A stretch of DNA of 64,000 bases from Caenorhabditis remanei (taxonomy: Eukaryota; Nematoda; Chromadorea; Rhabditida; Rhabditidae). Below the pieces are notes generated by a model that did not search any database, was not told the origin of the DNA, and saw only the letters and a list, made by a program, of their open reading frames with translations. The stretch covers positions 14,942,001-15,006,000 of the forward strand of contig NC_071332.1 of assembly GCF_010183535.1 (NCBI RefSeq), read 5' to 3'. Made by a program: the position numbers and the translations under genes. Shown piece after piece: positions 44,228 to 55,295 of this stretch. The first letter of the stretch is position 1; each line of letters begins with the position of its first letter.

Positions 44228-45060
44228 ATGATTGCATTTGTTTCAATTCTTCTTGCTCTCCTGGCCCCTGAAACCACTGCTATTATATCCGGAGACTTGA
44301 ATTGCACAAGTTACAACGGAACAGCAGTAAGTAGTTATTAAAAATACGGTAATAACTTCTCAATTCAGTTCGTCTACACACCGGCTGCTACTGCCTGCAC
44401 AAATACCATCTCCGATGCATCATGTGCTGTTCTCTACCCAGTAGCCCTTGCAGCTGATGGGTACCCGATGCCAAACAACAATGCTGAAAGACCACGTCCA
44501 TGCTACACATCTGCTGCTGCCACTCCTGCTGCAATCGTTCAAGACATGAAGACAGCTGCATTGGCTAACTGCCCGAAAACTTGTGGATTGTGTTGTCAAA
44601 CAAGCGCCTACAATTGTGCGAATGTTCAATGTAAGTTCATCCCTAATATAACTTTTAAAAAATCGATAATTCAGTCCCACGTTTGAACTGCGCCACCATC
44701 ACCGCATCCCAGTGTTTGTCACAAGTCTGGAGAACAATTATTGCCGCGGATTGCCCATCCGCTTGCGGATTCTGCAACGATGGTGGTTGTGTCGACGCTA
44801 TCCTGAACTGCGCCAATGACATTTCCATCTGCACCGACTCCAGAACGCAAACATTTGTTAATGAAAACTGTCAGAAGACCTGTCAAAGATGCCCTTCATC
44901 CACCACAGTCAGCTCAATATCTGGTGGTGCCTGCTCCTCATACATCGCTGATAGCTCCTCCAGCTGCACCGCCTGGGCTGCCAATGGGTTCTGCACCAAC
45001 ACTTTCTACACTGCGATTCAAAGAAGAGCCTACTGTGCTACCAGCTGCAGACTCTGCTAA
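44228..45060 (+). CDS. ShKT-domain secreted protein S10
   Basis: Start MIAFVSILLALLAPETTA. Three exons with the array's usual splice positions. N-half: FVYTPAATACTNTISDASC, then CPKTCGLCCQT. The second segment begins CATITASQCLSQVW. The central ShKT has a distinctive CTDSRTQTFVNENC ending CQKTCQRC. Linker VSSISGG. C-terminal ShKT ends CATSCRLC. It sits 10 kb beyond the main array, across the helicase locus, but keeps the same promoter type. Its 3' flank has only CTGACCAA, not the full motif. Confidence 0.8.
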
Positions 45061-45527
45061 ACAAATATTGTCTCCGGACTATCTAGACAAGACTATACAC
45101 GACGGGTTGACGACGAAAGATGATGCAATGATAATCATTCAGGAATTGTTCGTTTGAGTCTGACCAACTTAATAAAGCTTTTCCGCAGAAACATTCTTTG
45201 TTTGAAAAAAGAAAAAACATGATACAGGTGCCAATCATACAGAAAGAATTTCGAGTTTTTCGGATTCCGGTTTTTCCAAGATTGTTCATAACCAGTCGGT
45301 TCACGTCGCCTAACGGCGACTAAACCTCCTTTTCTACACCACCCTTCCAGGGGTTACAGCGCCTGCGGCGCTTCCCAAACGGTTCAGACTATTGAGGTTT
45401 CCGAAGTCTCTCCAACTTCTGAATAATGTAAAATCTATGTTTTTCTGATGCGATTTCGATCCCTTACTCCTCTATTTGTTTTAAATCTGGCGATAAGAAA
45501 AAATCTTTCGCGTGTCTACATGGGTTC
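45061..45527. other. Intergenic downstream of S10
   Basis: AATAAA at about 45,169 is a likely S10 poly(A) signal. GTCTGACCAACTT at about 45,156 is a partial match to the 3' motif. Short GC-rich inverted repeats (GTCGCCTAACGGCGAC) lie near 45,305-45,320. No gene. Confidence 0.45.
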
Positions 45528-46175
45528 GAACCAACGGCTCTATTTAGATGGCCTTTAAAAACTCAAACGTCCCTTAAAACACTTAGACGTCCCTTGAAAC
45601 ACTTAAACGTCCTTTCAAACTCTAATTTTTTTAAAACGTCCTTTCAAAAGTTTAGACGTCCCAAAAAACGTTTAAACGTCCCATAAAATGTTTAGACGTC
45701 CCTTGAAATCCCAAAATATAGTTCTGAAGATTTAAACGTCCCAAAAAACATTTAGACGTCCCACAAAATATTTAGACCTATTCAAAACTATTCAGTGGCT
45801 TTATTGTTGAAGGGACGTCTAAACATTTTTTGGGGCGTTTAAATGTTTTTTGGGACGTCTAATTATTTAAAACGAAATTTTTGGGCTTCAAAGGACGCCT
45901 CAATATTTAATGGGACGTCTAAACATTTTTTGGGACGTCTAAATGTTTTTTGGGACGTTTAAACAATTTTGTACATATTTTGGATCCGAAAGGACGTTTA
46001 AATGTTTCAAAGGACGTCTAAGTGTTTCAAGGGACGTCTAAGTGTTTTAAGGGACGTCTAAATGTTTTTTGGGACGTTCAAGTTTTCAATGGACATCTAA
46101 ACTGGAATAGAGCCGAACCAACTGACTACAGTCAACGTTGCCCAACTTGCCAGATTTGATGCAGCAAAGAACCGA
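45515..46175 (-). repeat. tRNA-like Pol III repeat, copy A, split by F2
   Basis: Outside F2, the minus strand reads TCTGGCAAGTTGGGCAACGT, GACTGTAGTCAGTTGGTTCG and then AACCCATGTAGACACG, with a T-run soon after. GGTTCGAACC is a B-box. It is homologous to copy B at 47.65 kb. It could be a tRNA-derived SINE head or a decayed tRNA. Confidence 0.4.
45536..46114. mobile_element. Foldback transposon F2 (GGCTCT ends, 8-bp TSD)
   Basis: 579 bp with no coding capacity. Termini GGCTCTATT and the complement. GAACCAAC is duplicated exactly at 45,528-45,535 and 46,115-46,122. Each half is an array of 20-bp units containing GACGTCCC (left) or GGGACGTC (right), in inverted orientation. Termini, TSD length and architecture match F1, while the repeat unit differs. 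It sits inside the B-box of a tRNA-like repeat. Confidence 0.75.
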
Positions 46176-47640
46176 CCTTCTTCATTTGAAATTCGAACTT
46201 GGATTTGAAATGTAGTGCCTCGTAATATGAACAAACTGGATCCATGCTTCTGATGTAGTGAGGATCTGGTTGTGCATCAGTACCAACCACTCCGAGAATA
46301 GCTCCCTTACGTGTCGATTTTCAAACTCGATGTGGTCTGCCTGACTGTTTCGCTTGAGTTACGCACGCTCTGGTGGTGTTGGCTCTTGTTCTTCTTGCCG
46401 TCACATCATAAGCTCTTCTGGTCGTCTGGCAGCTGCCCGGGAAATCATTAAAGCCCGTCTAGATCTCGTTTGATCTTCGAACTCATTTTTCCTGCTGATT
46501 TCCATTTGTTTGGTATTGGTTCTGATATTTCTCGACTGCTCAGTGTCAGACTGTGGAGATCGTCGGACTGATACCATCAGCCACGATTTTAAACCTCAAA
46601 GATAGTAAAGATCCTGACTATCTTGGATGCCGGATAGCACGGCCCGAAGTCTCCTTTTTGTCGATGTTTTTCACAGACTCCATCAGCTGAGTGCCCTCGA
46701 CCGCTCACATCTGAATTCTGTTGACATGTCAACAACATTTGCTATGGAATTCTGACAATCTTGATTTCGGATAGCAGTCTTTTTGTCGTTTTTCTTCACC
46801 GATTCTTGTGTCATGAGTTGAGTGTCCTCTAGCCCATTAATTCCTCCGAGCTCCACGCTACCATCCGATTCTCTTCTTCTATACCCATTTGACTTTGATC
46901 CTTTGACCTGATACCCAGACAATCTCGAAACCGTCGTACAGCGTCCGAGGTGGAGGTGGTATCACCGGGAACAAAAAAAAGCAGCACCATAAGCATTCTG
47001 TGAATTGTCGGCGGGAACAGTAGTAGTTGGAGAGAGTGACGCCATGACGGGAAAAAGAAAATAATAACTATCAGCTATTTGAAAACACGGGTTTCACGTG
47101 GTTCCATGTCGGGACTACACGCAACTTCCGCTAATCTCTATATTTTACACGAACAAAATAAGCGGAGCAAAAACAGTGGTAAGAAGAATGTAAATGCTAT
47201 TAGCACCGCACGCTTCTTATAACCTCGCTCTACCGGAACCCAAAAAAGTGTTTGAAATTGCGAGTCTTAGAGAAAAACATACATTTATCAAGGGCGTTTC
47301 AGTGGAGCGCAGTTGCAGGAACTATGCCCAGCTAATAGCCAAAACGGCTATTAACACTTTCTTTTAAATGAGCACCCATATGTATCCAAAATGAATCCCA
47401 TCTTCCTTCACCTGTGTCCAGAAAATTGCCGTTTCTTTTTCTGATATCAATCTGGAAACAAACGACACGGTTGGAAATCTCTATTTTTCTGAATCAGATG
47501 ATAACAGCACATCTTTCTCATAGTCCCTTTTGGAGAACGGTCCGTATTTCTTTGTGCCGTAGTTCTCGCTGGAAACAGGCTGCACGTTCGGAAACCTCTA
47601 TATTTTCCCAATCTATCAACGAAAAAAATCAAAAAAATTT
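46176..47640. other. Repeat-rich block, no intact gene
   Basis: Imperfect tandem repeats of about 130 bp at 46,600-46,870 share ATCTTGGATGCCGGATAG / ATCTTGATTTCGGATAG and CAGCTGAGTGCCCTC / GAGTTGAGTGTCCTC. A second repeated pair at 47,450-47,620 shares GGAAATCTCTATTTTTC / GGAAACCTCTATATTTTC. An open minus-strand frame at 46,683-46,922 has no recognisable domain. Confidence 0.4.
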
Positions 47641-47750
47641 TCTCGGCACGCGGGATCGAACTTAAAACTAACTGCAGTCAACGTTGCTTAACTTGCCAGA
47701 TCGGACGCGGCGACACGTCAACCCTTACCATGCGGCCACGGAAAATGCAG
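47640..47750 (-). repeat. tRNA-like Pol III repeat, copy B
   Basis: The minus strand carries an A-box-like TGGCCGCATGGTAAGG, then TCTGGCAAGTTAAGCAACGT, a B-box-like AGTTCGATCCC, the 3' part CGCGTGCCGAG and a T7 run that would stop Pol III. The A-to-B spacing is longer than in a normal tRNA, so a SINE head is more likely than a working tRNA. Confidence 0.4.
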
Positions 47751-48692
47751 GCTGAAGAAATGAAAGAAATGGCGACCCTTCGGTCGACAGTTTCACGCCA
47801 CTTTCCCGTGTTCATTCCCCTATGCTTTATCAGTGTTTTTGGCTCAGAAGGCGTCATTTTGAGAATTTTGAAAAAAGAAAAAGACGGGCATCATGCGGGG
47901 GAAATTTCTGATCTTTTGGTCCAACTTCGAAGAAAATCGGTCCAGTAGGAAGGGCTGTAGGATCGGCGACACACACACAAACATACAGAATCTGGTGTTT
48001 GTTAATAGTAAAGATACCGGGTTCCAGAAAACAAAAGTTTACATTCCGAAGGACCGTACCATTTTTCCGCCATTGGCAAATTTTTGAAGGAAATTTTTTT
48101 TCAATACTTTTTTATTTTTCATGAGAAAAAAATTCCCAATTTACTCGTTATTCCATACTTTCTTCATGATAGTTTAGTATATTTTTCGAAAGATTGAATG
48201 CATTTCTCAGCCTCCGGCGATAATAAACTTAATCAAATTTGAAAATAATTGAAATAAAATTCCTCCTAAAGACGGGTCAGTCGGAAGTTTAAAAAAACCT
48301 TTTTTTCTCAGTTTTGCAGCATTTTGAAAACCTCTGGCTTCGGACCTATTCTGTGCTGGAAATGTAAGAAGTGGTCAATATTAGAATAGCATTTCAAGAA
48401 AGACCAAACATTCAGCCCAATCCGGGTGTTTCAAAGAGGTTAGAGCCAATTGACTTGCTGTCAAACAACTTATACATAAATTCAAGAAACATTTTCATAG
48501 ACTTCACATTCCAAACATCTTAAATCATATAACAAAATGTACATCTTTTGTCTATTTAGAAAAACTCTCCTTATATCTTCCGTTCTTATTTTCCTAATTT
48601 GCTGAACTAGGAAAAAAAGTTTAGTTACTTTTCATATGATAATTTCCCTCATCTCTGTATTGACACATCGAGCTTTACACCCACAGGATTCA
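47751..48692. other. Intergenic upstream of S11
   Basis: No gene recognised. A short ACACACACACAAACA stretch lies near 47,970. The rest is AT-rich. Confidence 0.4.
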
Positions 48693-48749
48693 CACCTGAA
48701 CTAACTAAACCGAGGTTTGATCCCGAAAGTCTCAACCTCTGTATAAAAC
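48693..48749 (+). promoter_or_regulatory. S11 promoter: PGM1-like site plus TATA
   Basis: CACCTGAACTAAC (48,693-48,705) has one mismatch to CAnvTGhdYMAAY. TATAAAAC begins at 48,742. The ATG is at 48,785. Confidence 0.5.
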
Positions 48750-48784
48750 TGTGCCTTTTCTTTCAAAGTTGACATTGTTTCATA

Positions 48785-49519
48785 ATGCTGCTCCAACTTT
48801 TCTGCACTTTTCAATTATTTCTGACTTTTACCAACGCACAAATCACTCACGATTTGAATTGCTCTACATACTCTCCAAGTAGTGGTGTAAGTATTTAATC
48901 TCTTTATTTTTTTCAAAGATTTTCTAGTGGTCTGACTGAAAATTTCAGTATATTTACACATGGAGAGCGGTTTCCTGTTCAAATGTTCTCTCTGATTATC
49001 TCTGTGAACTCTATTATCCCAGTGTGAATGGTTATCCAGAAGAAGGATCAAATGCTAGCCGTCCTATTCAGTGTTACACTCCCGGAATTTCATCAGCTCC
49101 TGCAAATGGAGATGCTAAAACAGTGGCGATTGCTTACTGTCCCAAAACTTGTGGATACTGTTGTGAGACTCCCAAATTCAATTGTCAAAATAAGAATCGT
49201 AAGAAAGTAATAACACCTCTCTCATCCAATTATCCTATTCCATATTCCAGAACGCCTTCCCTGTCACACCATCACAAAACTCCAGTGTGAGTCGCCAAAC
49301 TGGCGTGACATACTTGCCGATGATTGCGCGTCTACATGTGGATTATGCCCAGACAATACAGACCTCTGCAACGATTTGAATCCAGACTGTGCGAATGCTC
49401 CAGAAGTCTGCACGAACCCTCGCATGGAAGATTTCGTGAATAAATACTGCAGGAAGACTTGTAATAGATGTTTCAATCAGAATACTTCCACAACTTCGAA
49501 ACCATCAATTGGGAAATGA
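48785..49519 (+). CDS. ShKT-domain secreted protein S11 (short form)
   Basis: Start MLLQLFCTFQLFLTFTNA. Exon 2 reads YIYTWRAVSCSNVLSDYLC and ends CPKTCGYCCETPKFNC. Exon 3 holds LPCHTITKLQCESPNWRDIL and a central ShKT with CNDLNPDCANAPEVC to CRKTCNRC. The protein then ends after a short Ser/Thr tail (NQNTSTTSKPSIGK), so the last ShKT domain present in S1-S10 is absent. No broken remnant of it is visible downstream. The 3' motif is also absent. Confidence 0.75.
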
Positions 49520-50063
49520 TCTATTTATGTTATATGAAAGTCTGATTACTGTAGTTGAAGTAAGAAGAGATGTTGAATAAAGGTTTTGATTATTTTTTTT
49601 GTTGGTACATGAACTTTTTCAAATTCAGAAGTTTATGTTTTTAATACGAATTTAATGAAGCGTATACGACTATGTGCACATACTGTAACAGTGCGCATCC
49701 CTATCCGATCTGGTTTTTGATAATTCTTATGCTATTTTGCTCCAAAACAATTGATAGAAAAGCAAAAGGAGGAAATTAATGATCTGATATTGAAAAAAAG
49801 ACAACAAATATGGCCTTGCTTCAAAATAAAAAAGAATAACTCGAAATGAACAAACGTCGTGCGATTTACAAACTTTTGATATCCAACATAGCCTCACCTC
49901 TGGTGCTTGTTCAGCTGTACAAACTCTCATTGGTTTCATCCGTTCGATCATAAACCCCGTCAACAAAATTACGATACTTCTAATGCAATTTATTTAGTTG
50001 TTTATCCGATATCCCTTAAAACAATCTCTCAAAACTTGGCACCGAATAACCCGCAAAACTAAC
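49520..50063. other. Intergenic between S11 and S12
   Basis: AATAAA at about 49,576 is a likely S11 poly(A) signal. Nothing else recognised. Confidence 0.45.
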
Positions 50064-50082
50064 CATCTGAACAAACAGATGG
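50064..50082 (+). promoter_or_regulatory. S12 promoter: palindromic PGM1-like site
   Basis: CATCTGAACAAAC (50,064-50,076) is an exact fit and is followed directly by CAGATGG, so two E-boxes face each other (CATCTG-AACAAA-CAGATG). The ATG is at 50,143. Confidence 0.6.
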
Positions 50083-50142
50083 AGACGGATCTGTAATACT
50101 TTAAAAGCAGACCGTAAGTAACAGTTTTTCAGACTTCTGATA

Positions 50143-50847
50143 ATGCTTGCGTTGTTTTCAGTACTTCTCTCACTATTGGTCCCGGCTACCCAAGCTATAA
50201 TTTCCGGAGACTTTAATTGTACTGCTTACAATGGAACTAGTGTAAGTTATTCAAAGAAATTTCAAAATTGAGACGAATAATTGCAGTTCGTGTGGACACC
50301 ATCAGCTGTTGCTTGCCAGAATGTTCTATCTGATAGATATTGTGAAGCTGCCTACCCAACACGGTCTTATCCAAATTACCCAACAGAAAATGGAAACGAA
50401 GAAAGACCACTTTTATGTTATACTCTTGGAACTGCCACTCCATCCCCAGTCAATAACGATGCCAAGTCTGCAGCAATCACCCATTGTCCGAAGACCTGCG
50501 GACTGTGTTGTCAGACCACTGCGTACAGTTGCAAAAACCTTCAATGTAATTGTTTTGCATTTAATGGACCTTCGTATAGTTTATTGCTTTCAGTTCCTCG
50601 CATCAATTGTGCTACAGTAACCAGAGCCATGTGTCAATCAGTGACGTGGCGCCAGATCCTTGCCGACGATTGTCCAGCGGTATGTGGGTTCTGTGACCTC
50701 AACGGATGTATCGATGCGGTGGTTGGTTGTGATAATGATATCTCGATTTGTAATGCGATTGGAATGCAAGAGTTCGTGAATAAGAACTGCCGTAGAACAT
50801 GTAACAGATGCTCAATTCCGACTCCGAATCCATGTAGCGGAAGATAA
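50143..50847 (+). CDS. ShKT-domain secreted protein S12 (short form)
   Basis: Start MLALFSVLLSLLVPATQA. Exon 2 begins FVWTPSAVACQNVLSDRYC and ends CPKTCGLCCQTTAYSC. Exon 3 holds CATVTRAMCQSVTWRQIL and the central ShKT CIDAVVGCDNDISIC to CRRTCNRC, then stops after SIPTPNPCSGR. Like S11 it lacks the C-terminal ShKT domain and the conserved 3' motif. S11 and S12 form a two-domain subgroup at the edge of the array. Confidence 0.75.
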
Positions 50848-50961
50848 ATACATATATAGTAAACAATCTATTTTAATGAGTAGAATAAATCGTGGAAGTT
50901 GGATAAAATAGTTCAAATTTTATTAGTATCTAGGGGAAAATGCAATATTATACATCAGTCC

Positions 50962-52993
50962 TCATCTTCCATAAATAACTTCCTCCAAAATCTTGTTGCT
51001 ATCTCTAATTTCTTTCATAAATGCCCATCTCCCTTTGTGGTATTCATCTCTCATCTCACCACGTGGGTATCCGATACGGTAGTGGCGTTCAGGAGTCTCC
51101 AAACTGTATGGTTCCCATTCCACGGGACCTTTTCCATTTGGATTGCTGAAAACCATCTGTTGTGGAACAGTTTGAATTTCTTTTTAATGACTTACCCATA
51201 TTTTGCAAAATTTGTATACATTGTTGTCATTTTGTCAATCATCTTCCAATCCGCCTCATCTGGCTTGAATTCACTGTATAGTCCTTCTCCGAGAACATAA
51301 CGGAGATCTGTGCAATGAGTTGGCCCAACAAATGGCATCATCTCTTCAAGACCACCAAATCCGGAGGGGTTCACGTAGTCAAACACGTAGAGCCAAACAT
51401 TGTTACCGTACTTTAAACTTGCTTGAGCTGTGGCAATTGCACCTCCATTGAAGATGGTATCTCCAAGGAACTGAAATTTGAAAAATAAGGTCAGAGACTG
51501 ATAGTGCTGAACAAAACATACATCAACTAGTCTCTCCTTCATCTTCTTCTCATCACCGTGTTTCACTCCTTTAGTATAAAACTCATAAACTCTTTTCCTC
51601 GTTTCCTCGAACTTCTCTCCTGTATCTTCTTTATACGACGCCCAAATCATTTCCGTGAGAATCACATCTGCAGGCCTCGGGTCACCAGTAAGTGAGAAAA
51701 AGAGTCCCTCGTGCTCAGCCACTCCAACCATCCCAGATTTCTTTGGCGCTTCTTTCCTGAGCTCATCCAATGGTTTCGGAAGAAAATCTCCATCCAAATT
51801 TGGTTGATAGATGAAGTATCCAGTGATTGGGAGTTGGTATCCACTCAGTTTATCCATCTCTTCAATTGGCTTGTTCTTCAGCCAATTCAGAATTTCTTTG
51901 GAGTCTTTAGACCCAGTGTAACCTATATGGCGAAGGTACTCAATGCATGCTTTGGCTTCATTTTTAGGTGTTCTGCAAGCGAACTCAGTGAGAGCATTTC
52001 CAGACATTGGAACCACTTTGTGGAAGAGATCTGAAATATTATAACTTGATTCTGTTTCCAAAAGTTCCCAAATCTCACCTCTTGAGTGGGGACTCAATGA
52101 CAGCAGATCCACACTAACTCCTCCTGCACTCTGTCCAAAAACAGTCACATTATTTGGGTCACCACCAAAAGACGATATATGTCTCTGAACCCATTTCAGG
52201 GCCAATGTCTGATCCCAAAGCCCAAAATTTCCACGGCATTCGTCATCTCCAGTAGTGAAGAAGCCAAGAATTCCAACTCGATAGTTGATGGTTACCATGA
52301 TCACATCTTTCAATGGGAGTGTTCTAAAACTAGGATATTAGCTCAGGTACATTTGATAAAAGCAGTTACCCAGACACCGAATAGTCACAGTAATCTCTTG
52401 AAGCGGACAACTCAAAACCTCCGCCGTGAACATAAATCATAACTGGCCGCTTGTTTCCAAACTCCTGGGATTCCCAGCGTGGAGCGAACACATTCAGAGT
52501 AAGACAGTTAGCCTCATCAGGAATATCTGGTTTTTCGAATTTAATCATTTCTGGAAATGCACCGGACTGTGGACATCTTGGACCGTATTTCGTGCAATCT
52601 TTGGTCTCTGTCCAGACACCAGCAGGTACTGGTTTCTTGAATCGAAGCTCTCCAACGGGAGGCTTCGCATAAGGGATTCCAAGATAGCCATCCACGATTT
52701 TGTCGTCCTGAAAATGAAAAATATGAGATCAATTCGCAATTGCCGGTTTAATCTGCGGTATCAATCAATCGATTTTGTTTCTCTTCCCCCGTCTCTGACC
52801 ACTAATTAACTGAGAAAAATATTGAAAACCTTTCTGGTTTCTTAGTTTTTCAAAACCGGTAATAGTAATCAACAGGCTTAAACCGAAAACAACAACTCAC
52901 ATGTTTATAAATATTCCCTCTGATCGGACCACACGACGCATCCAACTTCTCCGGGTGTACTTCTCTCTCCAAATGCGACAAGTGTCCTCCCAT
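50962..52993 (-). CDS. Type-B carboxylesterase
   Basis: Alpha/beta-hydrolase that cleaves carboxylic esters. The N-terminus MGGHLSHLEREVHPEK has no signal peptide; MGGxxS fits N-myristoylation, so it is probably cytosolic or membrane-anchored. Landmarks: CGPIRGNIY, DGYLGIPYAKPPVGELRF, EANCLTLNVFAP, oxyanion hole YVHGGGF, nucleophile in FGQSAGG, acidic member in VAEHEGLFF and catalytic His in GPTHCTDL. All triad residues are present. The C-terminus WEPYSLETPERHYRIGYPRG matches the nematode cest type. Short introns. Role in lipid or xenobiotic ester turnover is inferred from the family only. Confidence 0.88.
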
Positions 52994-53879
52994 CGTTGTC
53001 TTCTGTATTAATATATAACCACAGTTCGTCTCTTTTTATACCCTCTTGTCCTCATCGTGTGACCCGCGTGGTTGATAAGAAACCTTCACGGGCAAATAAG
53101 ATTTGATAAGCGATGAAAGGGATGAAAAAACAGCCAAGTGTGTGTTCTCCTTGTAGCCATCAAAGACTAGAGACACTACACTGCTAGACATAAATATAGA
53201 GCCATTTGTGCTTATTGACTAGCTCACAAAAACTTCAAGTAGTTTTCAGAATGGCAAAAATATACACTTGTGAACTCCGAAATGCTGCATGCAATTAATT
53301 TGAACTCTGCTTCTTTATTTTTGGAAAAACTGGAAAAGTGTGAAAAATGGCAAATTTCGATTGAACATAAATATAGAGCCACTCACAAAAGTTAGAAAAA
53401 TGGTAAAATCTCTTGATCAAAAAATAACATTTGGAATCTTTGACGACTTCATACAGTTTGAAATTTATGTTGGAATTTGGGAAAGCATGTCTTCCACGTG
53501 GTTGATAAGAAAGGCATCATTGCGATCAAATCAGGAAAATAGTTGTCTCGAAGAAAGAGGTACTAATGTAGTGTGTTATTCCGATCGTTCCTTGGTTCGA
53601 TTATCGAATCAAAAACCACGACGCACCAATTCGACAATTTGATAAAAGTTGTATTACATTTCGAAGCAGACAAGCTCCCTGTAAAAACATGAATCACATC
53701 AGACTGCTGGCACAACAAAGTTAGAAAGTTGTGCTGTTTTTCGAACAAAAAGAAATATATAAAAGTTCGCTAATGATATACAAAATACGTATTGTCTACC
53801 ACATAAATGTTTTGAGTTGGGTCATTCAAATATTATTCAAGACATATCATTTCCTTATCATTCTTTTTTTGTCTGATTA
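52994..53879. other. Intergenic with a diverged direct repeat
   Basis: CGTGGTTGATAAGAAA occurs at about 53,069 and 53,494, and ATAAATATAGAGCCA at about 53,190 and 53,369, suggesting an old local duplication. No gene. Confidence 0.45.
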
Positions 53880-55049
53880 ATGAATACCTCATACCTGGCA
53901 AGTCCAGATTTTCTTTCTCGAGCATTCAGCTTTATCACTTTTATCGAAGTCCCCGTTCAATGGTTTGGTGTCTATTGTATCCTGTTTCAAATTCCTGAAT
54001 CTATGAAATCTGTCAAATTTAGTATGCTAAACTTACTCTTTTGGACGGTATGCTTTGACTTGACCATGAGTTTTCTGACTTGCCCATTCGTCCTTGTTCC
54101 GGCTTTTGCTAGATGGGTGTGCTGAGTCAGTTCGGAGTGAGAGCTGAGATCCAGTATTATTTGTGCACCGCGTTATTTTCAGGTGAGTGTTGGAGAATTG
54201 TAATCCGAAAATAGGAGAGTTTCCAGCGGTTAACGTCTCAATTGTTTCACTTGTGGAATATCGGTACTTTATATTGTATGGAAAAAATCGATGGTGGCGG
54301 GTTTTTCGAGTTCCTTTTTTCATTTTTAATTACTCAGTGAGCCTCACTTATTTTATTTTTCCATTTTGCTTCACTCCGAGTAAGACATGGGCGATACAAG
54401 AGTTACACAAGGTGAAACAAAAACTTATCTTTTGCATACCAATTTTAATTGATTCTAGAAAATCACCAACCTTCCTGCTTTTGTACTTGAAAGCAACATC
54501 TTCATAACTGAATTGGATTCGTTTTTAACTTATGGTGGAATCATTTTGTTTGAAATTATAATTATAAATGAGATATTTGTATTTGGCTATCTGATAGTTA
54601 TCAATCTTGAGAAAAGTGCCAGAAAAACTATGATATCCAAAAGAACCTACGACATCCAGAGAAGGTTTTTGAGAGCATATTGATCCAGGTAATCCTTTTT
54701 CATGAACAAATATTTCCTTAAATAAAATCAATTCAGATTGCAACTCCCTTATCAGTTCTTGTCATACCTCTTTTTTTATTTTGGACCAGCTATAATTTTC
54801 AACATTTACAATCAAGTTATGAACAACTTCCTCACCATTACTATATCTCTACATGGATTTCTGTCAACTATTATCATGCTTTATATCCATACTCCATACC
54901 GAAACTTCTGTATCCGATTATTTTCAATACGATCAAAGAGACCCGTGAAGCAGGAAATACCGAACATTCAGAAAAATTTGAGGCATCGGAATTCTCTATG
55001 TACAGTCAATACTCAGAGAAATGTTAACATTGGGTTTCATAATTTTTGA
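53880..55049 (+). pseudogene. srh-like chemoreceptor pseudogene
   Basis: Clear paralogue of the intact gene that follows. It keeps SPDFLSRAFSFITFIEVP, FGVYCILFQIPESMKSVK, VSIVSLVEYRYFILY, IFNIYNQVMNNF, SLHGFLSTIIMLYIHTPYR. At least three frame breaks: near 54,113 (after VLVPAFAR; several bases missing compared with the paralogue), near 54,680 (one base short, RAY-stop where the paralogue has RAILIQ), and at a T7 run near 54,770 (one T too many). Three independent lesions make a pseudogene more likely than a sequencing artefact. Confidence 0.75.
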
Positions 55050-55295
55050 CTACGGCTAAGAAGATCATAAAGAAATAATGAGATAAAGTTTTTTGTCACG
55101 TTTCATTTTTTCGAAAAACTTTGTATTTAGCTTACTGTAAAAACATGCGCTTTGCCTTTTTTTTTCAAACTTCCTAGTTACCTGCTTTTTCAAAGACTAA
55201 TGATGTGTCTACGTCGACAAAAAAGAAGTAATTAGTCACCAAGAATAACACGTCTTAAAATTTCAGTTTTCGAATTTTCATAACGAGAAAAAAGA

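Noticed and set aside
46683..46922. 79-codon minus-strand frame in the repeat block
   Set aside because: Lies inside imperfect tandem repeats; no domain, signal or splice support.
47640..47750. Functional tRNA gene
   Set aside because: The A-box to B-box distance is too long and I could not fold a proper cloverleaf by eye.
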